The notes under the pieces were generated by a model. It was given only the letters and a program-made list of their open reading frames with translations. It made no database searches and had not been told where the DNA came from. Of a stretch of 10,011 nucleotides of DNA, positions 1-6,594 are shown one piece after another. Within the stretch, counting starts at the first letter, position 1. Every line of letters begins with the position of its first letter. The position numbers and the translations under genes were made by a program. Source of the DNA: an uncultured Pseudomonadota bacterium (GTDB lineage: Bacteria; Pseudomonadota; Gammaproteobacteria; Burkholderiales; Thiobacillaceae); assembly GCA_903883985.1 (NCBI GenBank), contig CAISDD010000319.1:1-10011 (forward strand). The letters are read 5' to 3'.

Positions 1-41
1 ACAGGGCCGGGTCCGGTTACACAACGGGGTGTGACCACCAA

Positions 42-125
42 ACGTTCATCGACCTCAAGTCCGCCTGCTTCCACTCCCTACATGAGGGCAGTGCGCTGGC
101 TTTCATCATCGGGGGCGAACTTTAG
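42..125 (+). pseudogene. possible fragment of another TerD-like gene
   Basis: One frame through this stretch is open to the TAG at 123-125 and contains DLKSACF followed by a glycine at the right distance. This faintly resembles the DLDGSAF...DG box of the intact TerD at 855. No start codon or ribosome binding site is visible, and the likeness covers only about 15 residues, so it may be chance. A second frame is open from base 1 to 201 and merges into the clearer TerD relic downstream. If real, the region once held two tandem TerD-type genes. I see nothing else recognisable in bases 1-126. Confidence 0.2.
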
Positions 126-126
126 G

Positions 127-609
127 ATCATGACTGGTTACGCAGCATCACTTAGCGGAAAACGAAAGGTCAGAGGCGACGCGGACTTCATTTTCTACGG
201 CTAGTTGAAGTCGCCCTGAGAGTTGGTGGAACACACCGGCGACAACCTTACCGGTGCCGGCGCGGGGGATGACGAGGCGCTCAAGAGGGTACTGGACAAG
301 GGGCCCCCGGCCATACAGCATCTGGTGGTGGCGGTCACCATCCATGAGGTGACGTCCGGCGCCTGCAGCCGCCTGGTGAATCTGGACTCGGACGCGAAAG
401 TGCCCGATTCGACCTGTCTGAAGACTATTCCACAGAAACCGCGATGATTTTTTAGCGAAATTGCTCGCCACCATGGAGAATGGTGGTTCCGCGCCGTGGG
501 TCAGTGCTACGCCGGTAGTTTGCGGGCACTGGCGATCCAGGACGGGATGTTCAATCATTCTCAAGAAGGTGCAGGAACCTGCCGCAACCAGTGCGGTTCA
601 GGCTTGTAA
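127..609 (+). pseudogene. decayed TerD-family gene
   Basis: Read across several frames, this stretch follows the intact TerD at 855 almost end to end. Frame 1 gives KVRGDADFIFYG, then a TAG (202-204), LKSP, a TGA (217-219), and then HTGDNLTGAGAGDDEAL and VAVTIHE. The match then moves to frame 3 (RFDLSEDYSTETAMIF, ending at a TAG at 453-455). It returns to frame 1 (GEWWFRAVGQCYAGSLRAL), which ends at the TAA at 607-609. The Ca2+-binding box GDNLTG.G.GDDE is still legible. The last frame change sits at a run of six T (448-453) where the intact gene has fewer. The 5' third is poorly preserved, so the left end is uncertain, and no ribosome binding site remains. Two in-frame stops plus at least two frame changes rule out a full-length product. 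The 74-codon open stretch 223-447 is part of this relic, not a gene. It lies outside the inverted repeat that brackets the intact cluster. Confidence 0.88.
137..157 (+). repeat. possible degenerate short copy of the inverted-repeat inner end
   Basis: This 21-base stretch matches 749-769, the inner end of the left arm plus three bases, at 18 of 21 positions (GTTACGC and ACTTAGCG are the shared ends). It sits in the worst-preserved part of the TerD relic. The resemblance may mark an old insertion point or be fortuitous, because the same bases can also be loosely aligned with terD. Confidence 0.3.
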
Positions 610-646
610 GTAACCCGTCGAAACCAATTTGGCTTACCACCAGGCT

Positions 647-721
647 CCCTCACCCTGCCCTCTCCCGAAGGGAGAGGGTTCCACCCCCTTCCCCCTCCGG
701 GGGAAGGGCTGGGGATGAGGG
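647..721. repeat. double-hairpin intergenic repeat
   Basis: Two perfect hairpins sit side by side. One has a 9-bp stem, CCCTCTCCC/GGGAGAGGG (658-666 with 670-678), and a GAA loop. The other has a 10-bp stem, CCCTTCCCCC/GGGGGAAGGG (686-695 with 699-708), and a TCC loop. An outer pair, CCCTCA at 647-652 and TGAGGG at 716-721, encloses both. The layout resembles the small C/T-rich palindromic repeats scattered between genes in many beta- and gammaproteobacteria. Neither stem is followed by a proper T run, so I do not call an intrinsic terminator, although the structure could protect mRNA ends or slow transcription. Its second half overlaps the inverted repeat arm starting at 698. Confidence 0.75.
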
Positions 722-766
722 CCAGCGCCGGCAGCTTAATGAAGGCAAGTTACGCGACATTACTTA
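698..766 (+). repeat. left arm of 69-bp inverted repeat
   Basis: This stretch is the reverse complement of 9943-10011 with 66 of 69 positions identical; the differences are at 710, 724 and 728. The outer part is half of the palindromic repeat. The inner 37 bases (730-766), GGCAGCTTAATG...ACATTACTTA, match without a difference and are not low-complexity. Homology stops sharply at 766. The outer end is unknown because the right copy runs off the window. Confidence 0.95.
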
Positions 767-770
767 GCGT

Positions 771-797
771 GGTAGTCGTGGCAGTCGTGGCAGTCGT
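771..797 (+). repeat. 9-bp tandem repeat, three copies
   Basis: The unit GGYAGTCGT occurs three times in a row (771-779, 780-788, 789-797); the first copy differs by one base. It starts five bases inside the left inverted-repeat arm and ends at the TTGAAA of the terD leader. It could be a slippage product or a protein-binding array; the sequence alone does not decide. Confidence 0.8.
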
Positions 798-850
798 TGA
801 AACAAAATCGCGCCACTTCGGTGGCCTATAAGCATTTTCAAAGGAGATTT
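797..850 (+). promoter_or_regulatory. terD leader: promoter-like boxes, UUCG hairpin, RBS
   Basis: A good -35-like TTGAAA lies at 797-802 and a -10-like TATAAG at 827-832, but they are 24 bases apart, too far for an ordinary sigma-70 promoter. Between them is a perfect 5-bp hairpin, GCCAC-TTCG-GTGGC (812-825), with the very stable C(UUCG)G tetraloop. Either the boxes are chance and the hairpin belongs to the 5' untranslated RNA, or the dyad is an operator in a long-spaced promoter. A strong Shine-Dalgarno sequence, AAGGAG (841-846), sits eight bases before the terD ATG at 855. It is the best ribosome binding site in the window and suggests that the first gene is strongly translated. Confidence 0.4.
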
Positions 851-854
851 ACTC

Positions 855-1430
855 ATGGCAATCAGTCTGCAAAAAGGCGGCAACGTCAATCTGAGCAAGG
901 AAGCCCCCTCCCTCAAGACCGTCATTATTGGTCTGGGTTGGGATCCGCGAGTCACCGACGGCGCAGGCTTCGACCTGGACGGCAGTGCCTTCCTGCTCAA
1001 GGCCGACGGCAAGGTCCGTTCCGACTCCGACTTCATTTTCTACAACAACCTGAAATCCAGCGACGGCTCCGTGACCCACCAGGGTGACAACCTGACCGGC
1101 GGCGGCGACGGCGACGACGAACAGCTCTCCATCGAACTCGGGAAAGTGCCGGCCGAAGTGGACAAGGTGGCCTTCACCGTGACCATCCACGAAGCCGATG
1201 CCCGCAAGCAGAATTTCGGCCAGGTGGCCAAGGCTTACATCCGTTGCCTGGACGCCAACGGCAACAAGGAACTGGCCCGCTACGACCTGACCGAAGACGG
1301 CTCGGTGGAAACCGCCATGATTTTCGGCGAACTCTATCGCAATGGAGCCGACTGGAAGTTCCGCGCCATCGGTCAGGGCTTCAAGGGTGGCCTGGGCCCC
1401 CTGGCCCGTTCCTACGGCGTCATCGCCTAA
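855..1430 (+). CDS. terD: TerD family Ca2+-binding stress protein
   Basis: This is a 191-residue single-domain TerD protein, the usual length for TerD and TerE. Visible hallmarks are the N-terminal ISLQKGGNVNLSKEAP strand motif (3-18), LGWDPR (27-32), DLDGSAFLL (40-48), SDFIFYNN (58-65) and the acidic box GDNLTGGGDGDDE (77-89). It ends with the usual FGELYR...W.FRAIGQGF.GGL segment (about 157-180). In characterised TerD proteins the acidic residues bind two Ca2+ ions, and all equivalents appear to be present. The protein has no signal peptide or membrane segment and is expected in the cytoplasm, possibly at the inner face of the membrane with TerC-type partners. The start is set by AAGGAG eight bases upstream. 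It is the first gene of the cluster, nine bases ahead of the TerD-vWA gene. TerE or CABP would be an equally fair name, since single-domain members are hard to tell apart. Confidence 0.95.
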   Translation: MAISLQKGGNVNLSKEAPSLKTVIIGLGWDPRVTDGAGFDLDGSAFLLKADGKVRSDSDFIFYNNLKSSDGSVTHQGDNLTGGGDGDDEQLSIELGKVPAEVDKVAFTVTIHEADARKQNFGQVAKAYIRCLDANGNKELARYDLTEDGSVETAMIFGELYRNGADWKFRAIGQGFKGGLGPLARSYGVIA

Positions 1431-1439
1431 GCCCGCGCC

Positions 1440-2759
1440 ATGTCAGCGCTCGCCAAAGGACAGCGGCTGAAACTGGCCGACCTGGTTCCCGGGGGCGGCC
1501 AGTTCCGCGTAGGACTGGCCGCCCGGGGACTCTCTCTCGATTTCGCCTGCTTCGGGCTGGATGCGGACGGGAAACTGTCCGACGAGCGCTACATGGTGTT
1601 TTTCAACCAGCCGGTTTCACCCTGTGGCGGCGTGGAACTTTGCGCCACGCCGGGGGATGCCGTCGGTTTCACCCTGCAACTGGAGCGTCTGCCGGCCAGC
1701 CTGGACCGGCTGGTATTTACCGCCAGCCTCGACGGCGACGGCAGTCTGGCCGGGCTGGAAACCGGCTATTTACGTATCATCGACGGCGAAGCCGAAACAG
1801 GACGTTACACCTTCGCCGGAAAGGATTTCAACGCCGAGCGAGCCGTGATGCTGGGCGAGTTCTACCGCAAGGAGGGCAACTGGCGATTCGCCGCCAACGG
1901 CCAGGGATTCAACGGCGGCCTGGACGCCCTGGTGCGGCATTTTGGTGGTGCCGTGGCTGAGCCATCGCCCCTTCCATCGGCGCCGCCGGCCCGGATTTCC
2001 CTGGATAAACGGGTGGAAAAGGAAGCGCCACACCTAGTGAACCTGGTCAAGCAGGCGGCGGTGTGTTTGGAAAAGGTCGGCCTGTCGGCGCATAGGGCCA
2101 AGGTCTGTCTGTGCCTCGATATTTCCGGCTCCATGGGCGAGCTCTACCGCAAGGGGCTGGTGCAATCCTTTGCCGAGCGCATCCTGGCCCTGGGCTGCCG
2201 GTTCGACGACGATGGTGAAATTGACGTCTTCCTGTTCGGCGAAAAAGTGCATCAGCCGCCCCCTCTGGGCCTGGGCAATTGTCGGGGCTATATCGACGAT
2301 GTACTGCACCAGTACCCCCTGGAAGGCGACACCCGCTACGGCCGGGCCATGGAAGCCATCCGCAAGTTCTATTTTCCCGATACGGCCGGCGGCGAGCGCA
2401 AGTATCCATTCAAGTCTGACTTGCCTGTGTACGTCATGTTCGTCACCGATGGCTCCACCAACGACAAGTCGGTGACCGAAAAGCAGTTGCGCTGGTCCAG
2501 CCATGAGCCGATCTTCTGGCAGTTCATGGGCATCGGCAAGGGCCGGAAATCCAAGAGCAAGAAGTTGTTTTCCTTTGCCGACTCCGATTTTCCCTTTCTG
2601 GAAAGCCTGGACGAGCTGTCCGGCCGACTGGTGGATAACGCCAATTTCTTTGCCGTCTCATCGCCCGACGAGCACCCGGATTCCGGCCTTTACGATCTGC
2701 TCATGACCGAGTACCCGGGCTGGATCGGCCTCGCGCGCAAGAACGGTCTCCTGCCCTGA
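1440..2759 (+). CDS. terF: TerF-type protein: TerD-like domain fused to vWA domain
   Basis: The 439-residue product has two parts. Residues 1-168 are a divergent TerD-like domain (FACFGLDADGKLSDERYMVFFNQ at about 35-57; FYRKEGNWRFAANGQGFNGGL near the end). It lacks the GDNLTG acidic box, so classical Ca2+ binding there is doubtful. A Pro/Ala-rich linker with an ISLDKRVEKEAPHLV motif leads into a von Willebrand A domain (about 222-420). Its metal-ion-dependent adhesion site is intact: DISGS (227-231), T298 in GDTRYG and D337 in VTDGS. vWA domains bind a divalent metal and partner proteins, so a scaffolding or sensing role within a Ter complex is likely. There is no membrane segment. No clear Shine-Dalgarno sequence precedes the ATG, and the gene starts nine bases after terD, so it probably relies on ribosomes finishing terD. 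The N-terminal domain is closely related to that of the TerA-type protein at 8662. Confidence 0.9.
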   Translation: MSALAKGQRLKLADLVPGGGQFRVGLAARGLSLDFACFGLDADGKLSDERYMVFFNQPVSPCGGVELCATPGDAVGFTLQLERLPASLDRLVFTASLDGDGSLAGLETGYLRIIDGEAETGRYTFAGKDFNAERAVMLGEFYRKEGNWRFAANGQGFNGGLDALVRHFGGAVAEPSPLPSAPPARISLDKRVEKEAPHLVNLVKQAAVCLEKVGLSAHRAKVCLCLDISGSMGELYRKGLVQSFAERILALGCRFDDDGEIDVFLFGEKVHQPPPLGLGNCRGYIDDVLHQYPLEGDTRYGRAMEAIRKFYFPDTAGGERKYPFKSDLPVYVMFVTDGSTNDKSVTEKQLRWSSHEPIFWQFMGIGKGRKSKSKKLFSFADSDFPFLESLDELSGRLVDNANFFAVSSPDEHPDSGLYDLLMTEYPGWIGLARKNGLLP

Positions 2760-2798
2760 TTCGCCCGCTATTTCACTTTTCATCAGGATAAAAGCGTT

Positions 2799-3515
2799 AT
2801 GCCAGTGTTCACGATCACCGGGGACGTCGATCCCTTCCTGCATGTATCCCTCGAACGGGGCGAGAAAATCTACTGCGAATCCGACGCCATGGTGATGATG
2901 GAGTCCAATCTGGAGTTGCGCGGCCGCATGACCGGCGGTCTGGGGAGTGCCCTGATGCGCCGTTTCGCCAATGGCGAGTCGTTTTTCCAGCAGCACATGG
3001 AGGCGGTACGGGGCAGCGGCGATTGCCTGCTGTCCCCCAACCTGCCCGGCGCCATGGAAGTAGTGGATGTGGGCGCGCGCCAGTACCTGTTGAACGACGG
3101 CGCCTTCGTCTGTGCCACCTCGGGCACGGAAATGAAGGTGCGCACCCAGAACCTGGGCAATGCCCTGTTCGCCCAGTCCGGCGGCTTTTTCGTCATGGAA
3201 ACCTCGGGCACAGGCCAGGTGGTGGTGTCCGGTTTCGGCTCCATGTTCCAGCTTGACGTGCTGCCGGGCAAGGATGTGATCATCGACAATTCCCATGTCG
3301 TCTGCTGGGACAACTGCCTGAAATATGAAATCTCGGTCACCACCGGCGGCGGCAACAGTGGCGGTGGTTTGGGGGGCATGCTCGGCAATCTCGTCAATAG
3401 CGTTACCAGCGGCGAAGGCATCGTGCTGCGCTTCAGCGGCCAGGGCAAGGTGTATATCTGTTCGCGCAACCGGGATAATTTCCTCGAATGGGTGCGCAAG
3501 GGCAAGAGCAGTTGA
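2799..3515 (+). CDS. AIM24 family protein (TIGR00266/DUF124)
   Basis: The product has 238 residues and resembles the AIM24/TIGR00266 family, whose members form a beta-rich barrel-like fold built from an internal repeat. Typical features are the early VSLERGEKIYCESDAMVMM segment (16-34), the LSPNLPGAMEVVDV stretch (78-91), the GGFFVMETSGTGQVVVSGFG run (128-147) and a glycine-rich loop (TGGGNSGGGLGGMLGN, 182-197) before the final strands. The family's biochemical role is unknown. Its yeast namesake acts at the mitochondrial inner membrane, and bacterial members recur in Ter and other stress clusters. No signal peptide or membrane helix is visible. An AGGA sequence at 2785-2788 stands ten bases before the ATG. 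The gene sits 39 bases after terF and 88 bases before the ATP-grasp gene, so it appears to close the sensory part of the operon. The family call is from pattern recognition. Confidence 0.85.
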   Translation: MPVFTITGDVDPFLHVSLERGEKIYCESDAMVMMESNLELRGRMTGGLGSALMRRFANGESFFQQHMEAVRGSGDCLLSPNLPGAMEVVDVGARQYLLNDGAFVCATSGTEMKVRTQNLGNALFAQSGGFFVMETSGTGQVVVSGFGSMFQLDVLPGKDVIIDNSHVVCWDNCLKYEISVTTGGGNSGGGLGGMLGNLVNSVTSGEGIVLRFSGQGKVYICSRNRDNFLEWVRKGKSS

Positions 3516-3554
3516 GGCACCGCCACGCCTCTCGATCGTAGCGATGGCCCGCCC

Positions 3555-3567
3555 GGGCCTCCGGCCC
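3555..3567. other. short GC hairpin between AIM24 and ATP-grasp genes
   Basis: GGGCC and GGCCC are separated by three bases and form a compact stem in the 88-base gap. No T run follows on either strand, so it is not a standard intrinsic terminator. It could weaken read-through or affect mRNA processing between the sensory genes and the enzyme block, or it may mean nothing. Confidence 0.3.
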
Positions 3568-3603
3568 AAAGCCATTTCCCACTGGTTCTTCCCTGATAGA
3601 GAG

Positions 3604-4632
3604 ATGTTCGTGCGTCGTATCTGGTTCAACAAGACTTTTTCCTCGGTCTACTCCGCCTTGCTCCTGATCCGCGAGGCCGATGAGGAGGGTGACTACCGCC
3701 TCATCTGCACCAGCACGAATCCCCACGCCCCGGTCTTCCTGGTGGCAGACGAGCACGCGGTGGAGCCGGCCGGACTTAAGGGCGAGGCTTATCTCGACTG
3801 GTGCCTGGAATTCTGCCGACACCAGGACATTCATATTTTTGTTCCGGGCAAGGAAGCGAGTCTGGTTAGCGCCGCCGCCGACCGTTTTGCCGCCCAGGGC
3901 ACCCGGGTGCTGATGGCCGCCAGCCAGGAAGTGCTGCATCTACTGCACGACAAGGCAGCATTTTACGAAGCGGTGGCCGATGATGCGGTGCCGCCCGCAG
4001 CCTTCCGCCGCTTTACCAACCTGGATGAGTTCGATGCCGCCTGGGCAGCGCTGAAGCCGGATCACCGCAAACTGTGCGTCAAGCCATCCACCTCGGTCTA
4101 TGGCCTGGGCTTTAGTGTCGTCGACGAAAAGCGCAGCAGCGCCCAATTGCTGCTTGAAGGCGTCGAATACCACATCGGCCTGACCGACCTGCGCCGGGGC
4201 CTGGGAGAACTGGGTTCGGTGCGATCCATGCTGCTCATGGAGTACCTGGATGGCCATGAATACAGCGTCGATTGTGTTGCCGACCAGGGCCGCCTGGTGT
4301 GTGCCATCCAGCGCAAGAAACCGTTGCTGGCGGGCAGGGGCCAGATCATCGACGATTTGCCGGTCATTCATGGGGCAAGTTTGCGACTGGTGGAGCGCTT
4401 CGGCCTGAACGGCTTCATCAATGTCCAGTTCCGCGAAGGCCAGAACGGCCTGCGGCTGCTGGAAATCAATCCTCGCATGTCCGGCGGCATCGCCATGGCC
4501 TGTCTGGCCGGGCCGAATCTGCCCTGGCTTGCCATCCGGGGTTTTGACCTGGGTTTCGACGGCCTGCGGGTGCCGCCGATCAGGGCCGGCCTGCGGGTCG
4601 GCGAAATGCCCCGCGCCCTGGAGTGGGCATGA
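3604..4632 (+). CDS. ATP-grasp ligase of the Ter biosynthetic module (ATPgrasp_Ter)
   Basis: The product is about 342 residues long. An N-terminal Rossmann-like part (RIWFNKTFSSVYSALLLIREAD, 5-26) is followed by an ATP-grasp fold. Expected nucleotide and metal ligands are visible: DK at 116-117, the CVKPS lysine (K160), MEYLDGHEYSVD (212-223) and the Mg2+-binding end LEINPRMSGG (286-295; E287, N289). ATP-grasp enzymes join a carboxylate to an amine or thiol through an acyl phosphate; the substrates here are unknown. The frame is open from further upstream (3325), but that part overlaps the AIM24 gene. ATG 3604 is chosen because RIWFNKTF is where family members begin; GTG 3610, with GAGAGA about six bases before it, is a real alternative. 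ATG 3544 would add 20 unlike residues without a ribosome binding site. The stop overlaps the next start in ATGA. It is the first gene of the five-enzyme block. Confidence 0.88.
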   Translation: MFVRRIWFNKTFSSVYSALLLIREADEEGDYRLICTSTNPHAPVFLVADEHAVEPAGLKGEAYLDWCLEFCRHQDIHIFVPGKEASLVSAAADRFAAQGTRVLMAASQEVLHLLHDKAAFYEAVADDAVPPAAFRRFTNLDEFDAAWAALKPDHRKLCVKPSTSVYGLGFSVVDEKRSSAQLLLEGVEYHIGLTDLRRGLGELGSVRSMLLMEYLDGHEYSVDCVADQGRLVCAIQRKKPLLAGRGQIIDDLPVIHGASLRLVERFGLNGFINVQFREGQNGLRLLEINPRMSGGIAMACLAGPNLPWLAIRGFDLGFDGLRVPPIRAGLRVGEMPRALEWA

Positions 4633-5870
4633 GCGCCCTGTCGCCCTACCTCCTGGCCGGCACCATAAACCCGCCAGCCGGGATGGATCATTCCTACAGG
4701 CAGCAGTTGAGCCTGCCTACCGGCGAGCTTGATATACGCGCCTGGCCGGAGACATTCGAAGTGGAGGCCCTCATCGGCGTTGCCGCCCGGGCCAACGCCC
4801 GGCGTGGCTTCCTTTTCCTCAGCCGGGTGCTTGGCAAGCACTGGCCCGCCACGCCCTCGGCCATGGAGGGCATCCACCGCTACCTGGCCAGCCATGTGCC
4901 GGCCGATTTGCCCGGTCCTGTGGTGTTCATCGCCATGGCCGAAACCGCCATCGGCCTGGGTCAGGGCGTGTTTGAGGCGTTTCTCGAGCAGCGCCCCGGC
5001 GTGGAGGCCCTGTTTCTCCATTCCACCCGCTACCGGGTCGGCGATGGGCCCCTGATCGAATTCGAAGAAAGCCACAGCCACGCGCCGCGCCAGTTCCTGC
5101 ACCTGCCTGCGGACCCGCTGCTGCGAGAACGTTTCCTGTCCGCCCGCAGCCTGGTGCTGGTAGACGACGAAGCCAGTACCGGCAATACCTTCAAGAACCT
5201 GTGCGCTGCCTGCCGCCAGTGGAATCCGGCCCTGGAGCGGGTACATCTCGCCACCATCACCGATTTCATGGGAGACGGGGTGCGCGCTGGCCTTGTCGGG
5301 CGCTTCGGTTTGACGGTGAGTGTGAGCGCAGCGCTGCGCGGCGAATTCAGCTTCACGCCGGCTCACGATTTCCTCGGCCAGTTCAAAAATCAGGCACCGG
5401 CCCAGGCCTTCGACCCGGTGGCGGATCGGGGTGCCCGCCAGGATTTCGGCCGGGTCGGGCTGGGCAGGAAGCTCTCCGTGCCGGCGGACCTGGTGGCGCG
5501 CCTGCTGGGTGAAATCGGACCGGAGGAAGACACCCTGGTGCTGGGGACGGGCGAATTCATGCACCCGGCTTTTCTTTTGGCCTGGGCGTTGGAGAGGGGG
5601 GGGCGAAGCGTGTTTGTACAGTCGAGTACTCGCTCGCCCATCCTGAAATGGGGCGCAGTGGGAAATGTCCTGTGTTTCCCAGACAATTACGGCGAAGGTT
5701 TGAACAATTACCTCTATAACGTCAGCGCTGGCCAGTATCGGCATGTGCTGATATGCCACGAAACGCCGGCCAATGGGGCGCTTCACCAATTTGCCGGACT
5801 GACTGCCGGCCGGCTATTCCATTTCAGGTCTGAAAACGATGTTGAAGAAATTCCTATTCGTGGATCTTGA
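4629..5870 (+). CDS. phosphoribosyltransferase with C-terminal TRSP domain (PRTase_2/TRSP)
   Basis: The product has 413 residues. The first half is a type I phosphoribosyltransferase: FIAMAETAIGLGQGVFE (100-116), HSTRY (131-135), and the PRPP-binding loop LVLVDDEASTGNT (175-187) with the two acidic residues D179 and D180 and the TGNT phosphate loop. The C-terminal third (about 290-413) holds the STRSPILKWG motif (TRSP at 334-337) that names the TRSP domain, together with FPDNYGEGLNNYLYN. Such enzymes transfer phosphoribose from PRPP to a base, or run the reverse reaction. Within the Ter module this protein is proposed to help build a nucleoside-like compound; the acceptor is unknown. ATG 4629 overlaps the preceding stop (ATGA), so translation is coupled. 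A GTG two codons upstream is possible but lacks that signature. The end overlaps the HAD gene by 32 bases. No membrane or export signal is seen. Confidence 0.9.
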   Translation: MSALSPYLLAGTINPPAGMDHSYRQQLSLPTGELDIRAWPETFEVEALIGVAARANARRGFLFLSRVLGKHWPATPSAMEGIHRYLASHVPADLPGPVVFIAMAETAIGLGQGVFEAFLEQRPGVEALFLHSTRYRVGDGPLIEFEESHSHAPRQFLHLPADPLLRERFLSARSLVLVDDEASTGNTFKNLCAACRQWNPALERVHLATITDFMGDGVRAGLVGRFGLTVSVSAALRGEFSFTPAHDFLGQFKNQAPAQAFDPVADRGARQDFGRVGLGRKLSVPADLVARLLGEIGPEEDTLVLGTGEFMHPAFLLAWALERGGRSVFVQSSTRSPILKWGAVGNVLCFPDNYGEGLNNYLYNVSAGQYRHVLICHETPANGALHQFAGLTAGRLFHFRSENDVEEIPIRGS

Positions 5871-6594
5871 TGATTCCCTGTTCCAGACCCCGGGTAAATG
5901 CTCGCCTGGGGAGGAATTGCAGCCCGCCGCCTATCTCAAGGACGGCTCGGCCTGCTCCTACACCACGCGCCGCCAGCGCACCCTGATCGACTTCGCCGGA
6001 CGGGAAATGACCCTGATTCCGGCCACGGCCCGCAATCACAATGCCTTTTCCCGGGTGACACTACCCTTTACCAGCCATGCCATCCTGGATTACGGCGGTG
6101 TGGTGCTGGCCCCTGACGGCAGTCTCGACCCACTCTGGCATGAAACCATGGAACGGGACATGGCCCTGGCCTTGCCCGGCCTCGAAGACATCCTGGCACG
6201 CATCGACGCCTATGCCCAGGCACGGGGCTTCGCCGGTCGCAGCCGTCTGATCGAGGATTTCGGCCTGCCTTTCTACGTGGTCATCAAGGATGGCGATTGG
6301 CAAAATGGCAGCCTGGCGCAGATCGAAGCGCAATGCGTCGCTCCCTGGATCGCGGCTGCCGGCGTCGATTTCTTTATCCACCGCAACGGCAACAACCTGG
6401 CGGTGCTGCCCAAGTCGCTCAACAAGGACCGGGCCGTGGCCTACCTGTGCGAGCGGCTCAGGGCAATACACGGTGAAATCCTGACTTTCGGTTTGGGTGA
6501 CTCCATATCCGACGCCCGCTTCATGGCCGCCTGCGATTACGCCATCATTCCCCGCAGCACTCAGTTGGCGGCGCGGACGCTGGAGGGCTTATGA
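5839..6594 (+). CDS. HAD-superfamily phosphatase of the Ter module
   Basis: The 251-residue product carries all four HAD motifs. Motif I is FVDLDDSLF, with nucleophile D9 and acid/base D11. Motif II is TLIPATARN with T63. The motif III lysine lies in LPKSLNKDRAV (K192 or K196; the first is better placed). Motif IV is GLGDSISDARFM with D221 and D225. The region between motifs II and III (about 80-185) is a large insert of the C2-cap type, as in sucrose-phosphate-phosphatase and Cof-like enzymes that act on small phosphorylated metabolites. In the pathway it most likely removes phosphate from the phosphoribosylated intermediate; the substrate is not known. ATG 5839 lies 32 bases inside the PRTase gene, with only a weak purine stretch (GAAAACG) before it. 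The stop TGA overlaps the next start as ATGA at 6591-6594, so both ends are coupled to their neighbours. Confidence 0.9.
   Translation: MLKKFLFVDLDDSLFQTPGKCSPGEELQPAAYLKDGSACSYTTRRQRTLIDFAGREMTLIPATARNHNAFSRVTLPFTSHAILDYGGVVLAPDGSLDPLWHETMERDMALALPGLEDILARIDAYAQARGFAGRSRLIEDFGLPFYVVIKDGDWQNGSLAQIEAQCVAPWIAAAGVDFFIHRNGNNLAVLPKSLNKDRAVAYLCERLRAIHGEILTFGLGDSISDARFMAACDYAIIPRSTQLAARTLEGL

Noticed and set aside
223..447. Small 74-residue gene with a TTG start
   Set aside because: It is the middle of the decayed TerD gene between a stop and a frame change, not an independent small protein.
658..708. Intrinsic terminator
   Set aside because: The stems are perfect but no run of T follows either hairpin on either strand; the copy on the far side shows it is part of a repeat.
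647..797. CRISPR array
   Set aside because: The repeats here are palindromes and a contiguous 9-bp triplet; there are no evenly spaced direct repeats with unique spacers and no cas genes.
1244..1960. 238-codon open frame on the + strand
   Set aside because: It spans the end of terD and the start of terF in another frame, is Arg/Gly-rich and has no family resemblance.
3325..3603. Upstream extension of the ATP-grasp frame
   Set aside because: It overlaps the AIM24 gene by almost 200 bases, reads as low-complexity Ala/Arg sequence and has no ribosome binding site. Family proteins begin at the RIWFNKTF segment.
2658..3632. 324-codon open frame on the - strand
   Set aside because: It is the antisense shadow of the AIM24 gene and ends of its neighbours, with no recognisable domain and no ribosome binding site.
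4368..5789. 473-codon open frame on the - strand
   Set aside because: It lies opposite the PRTase-TRSP gene, whose motifs are unmistakable. The antisense protein is low-information and His/Gly/Arg-rich, as expected from GC-rich codon bias on the other strand.
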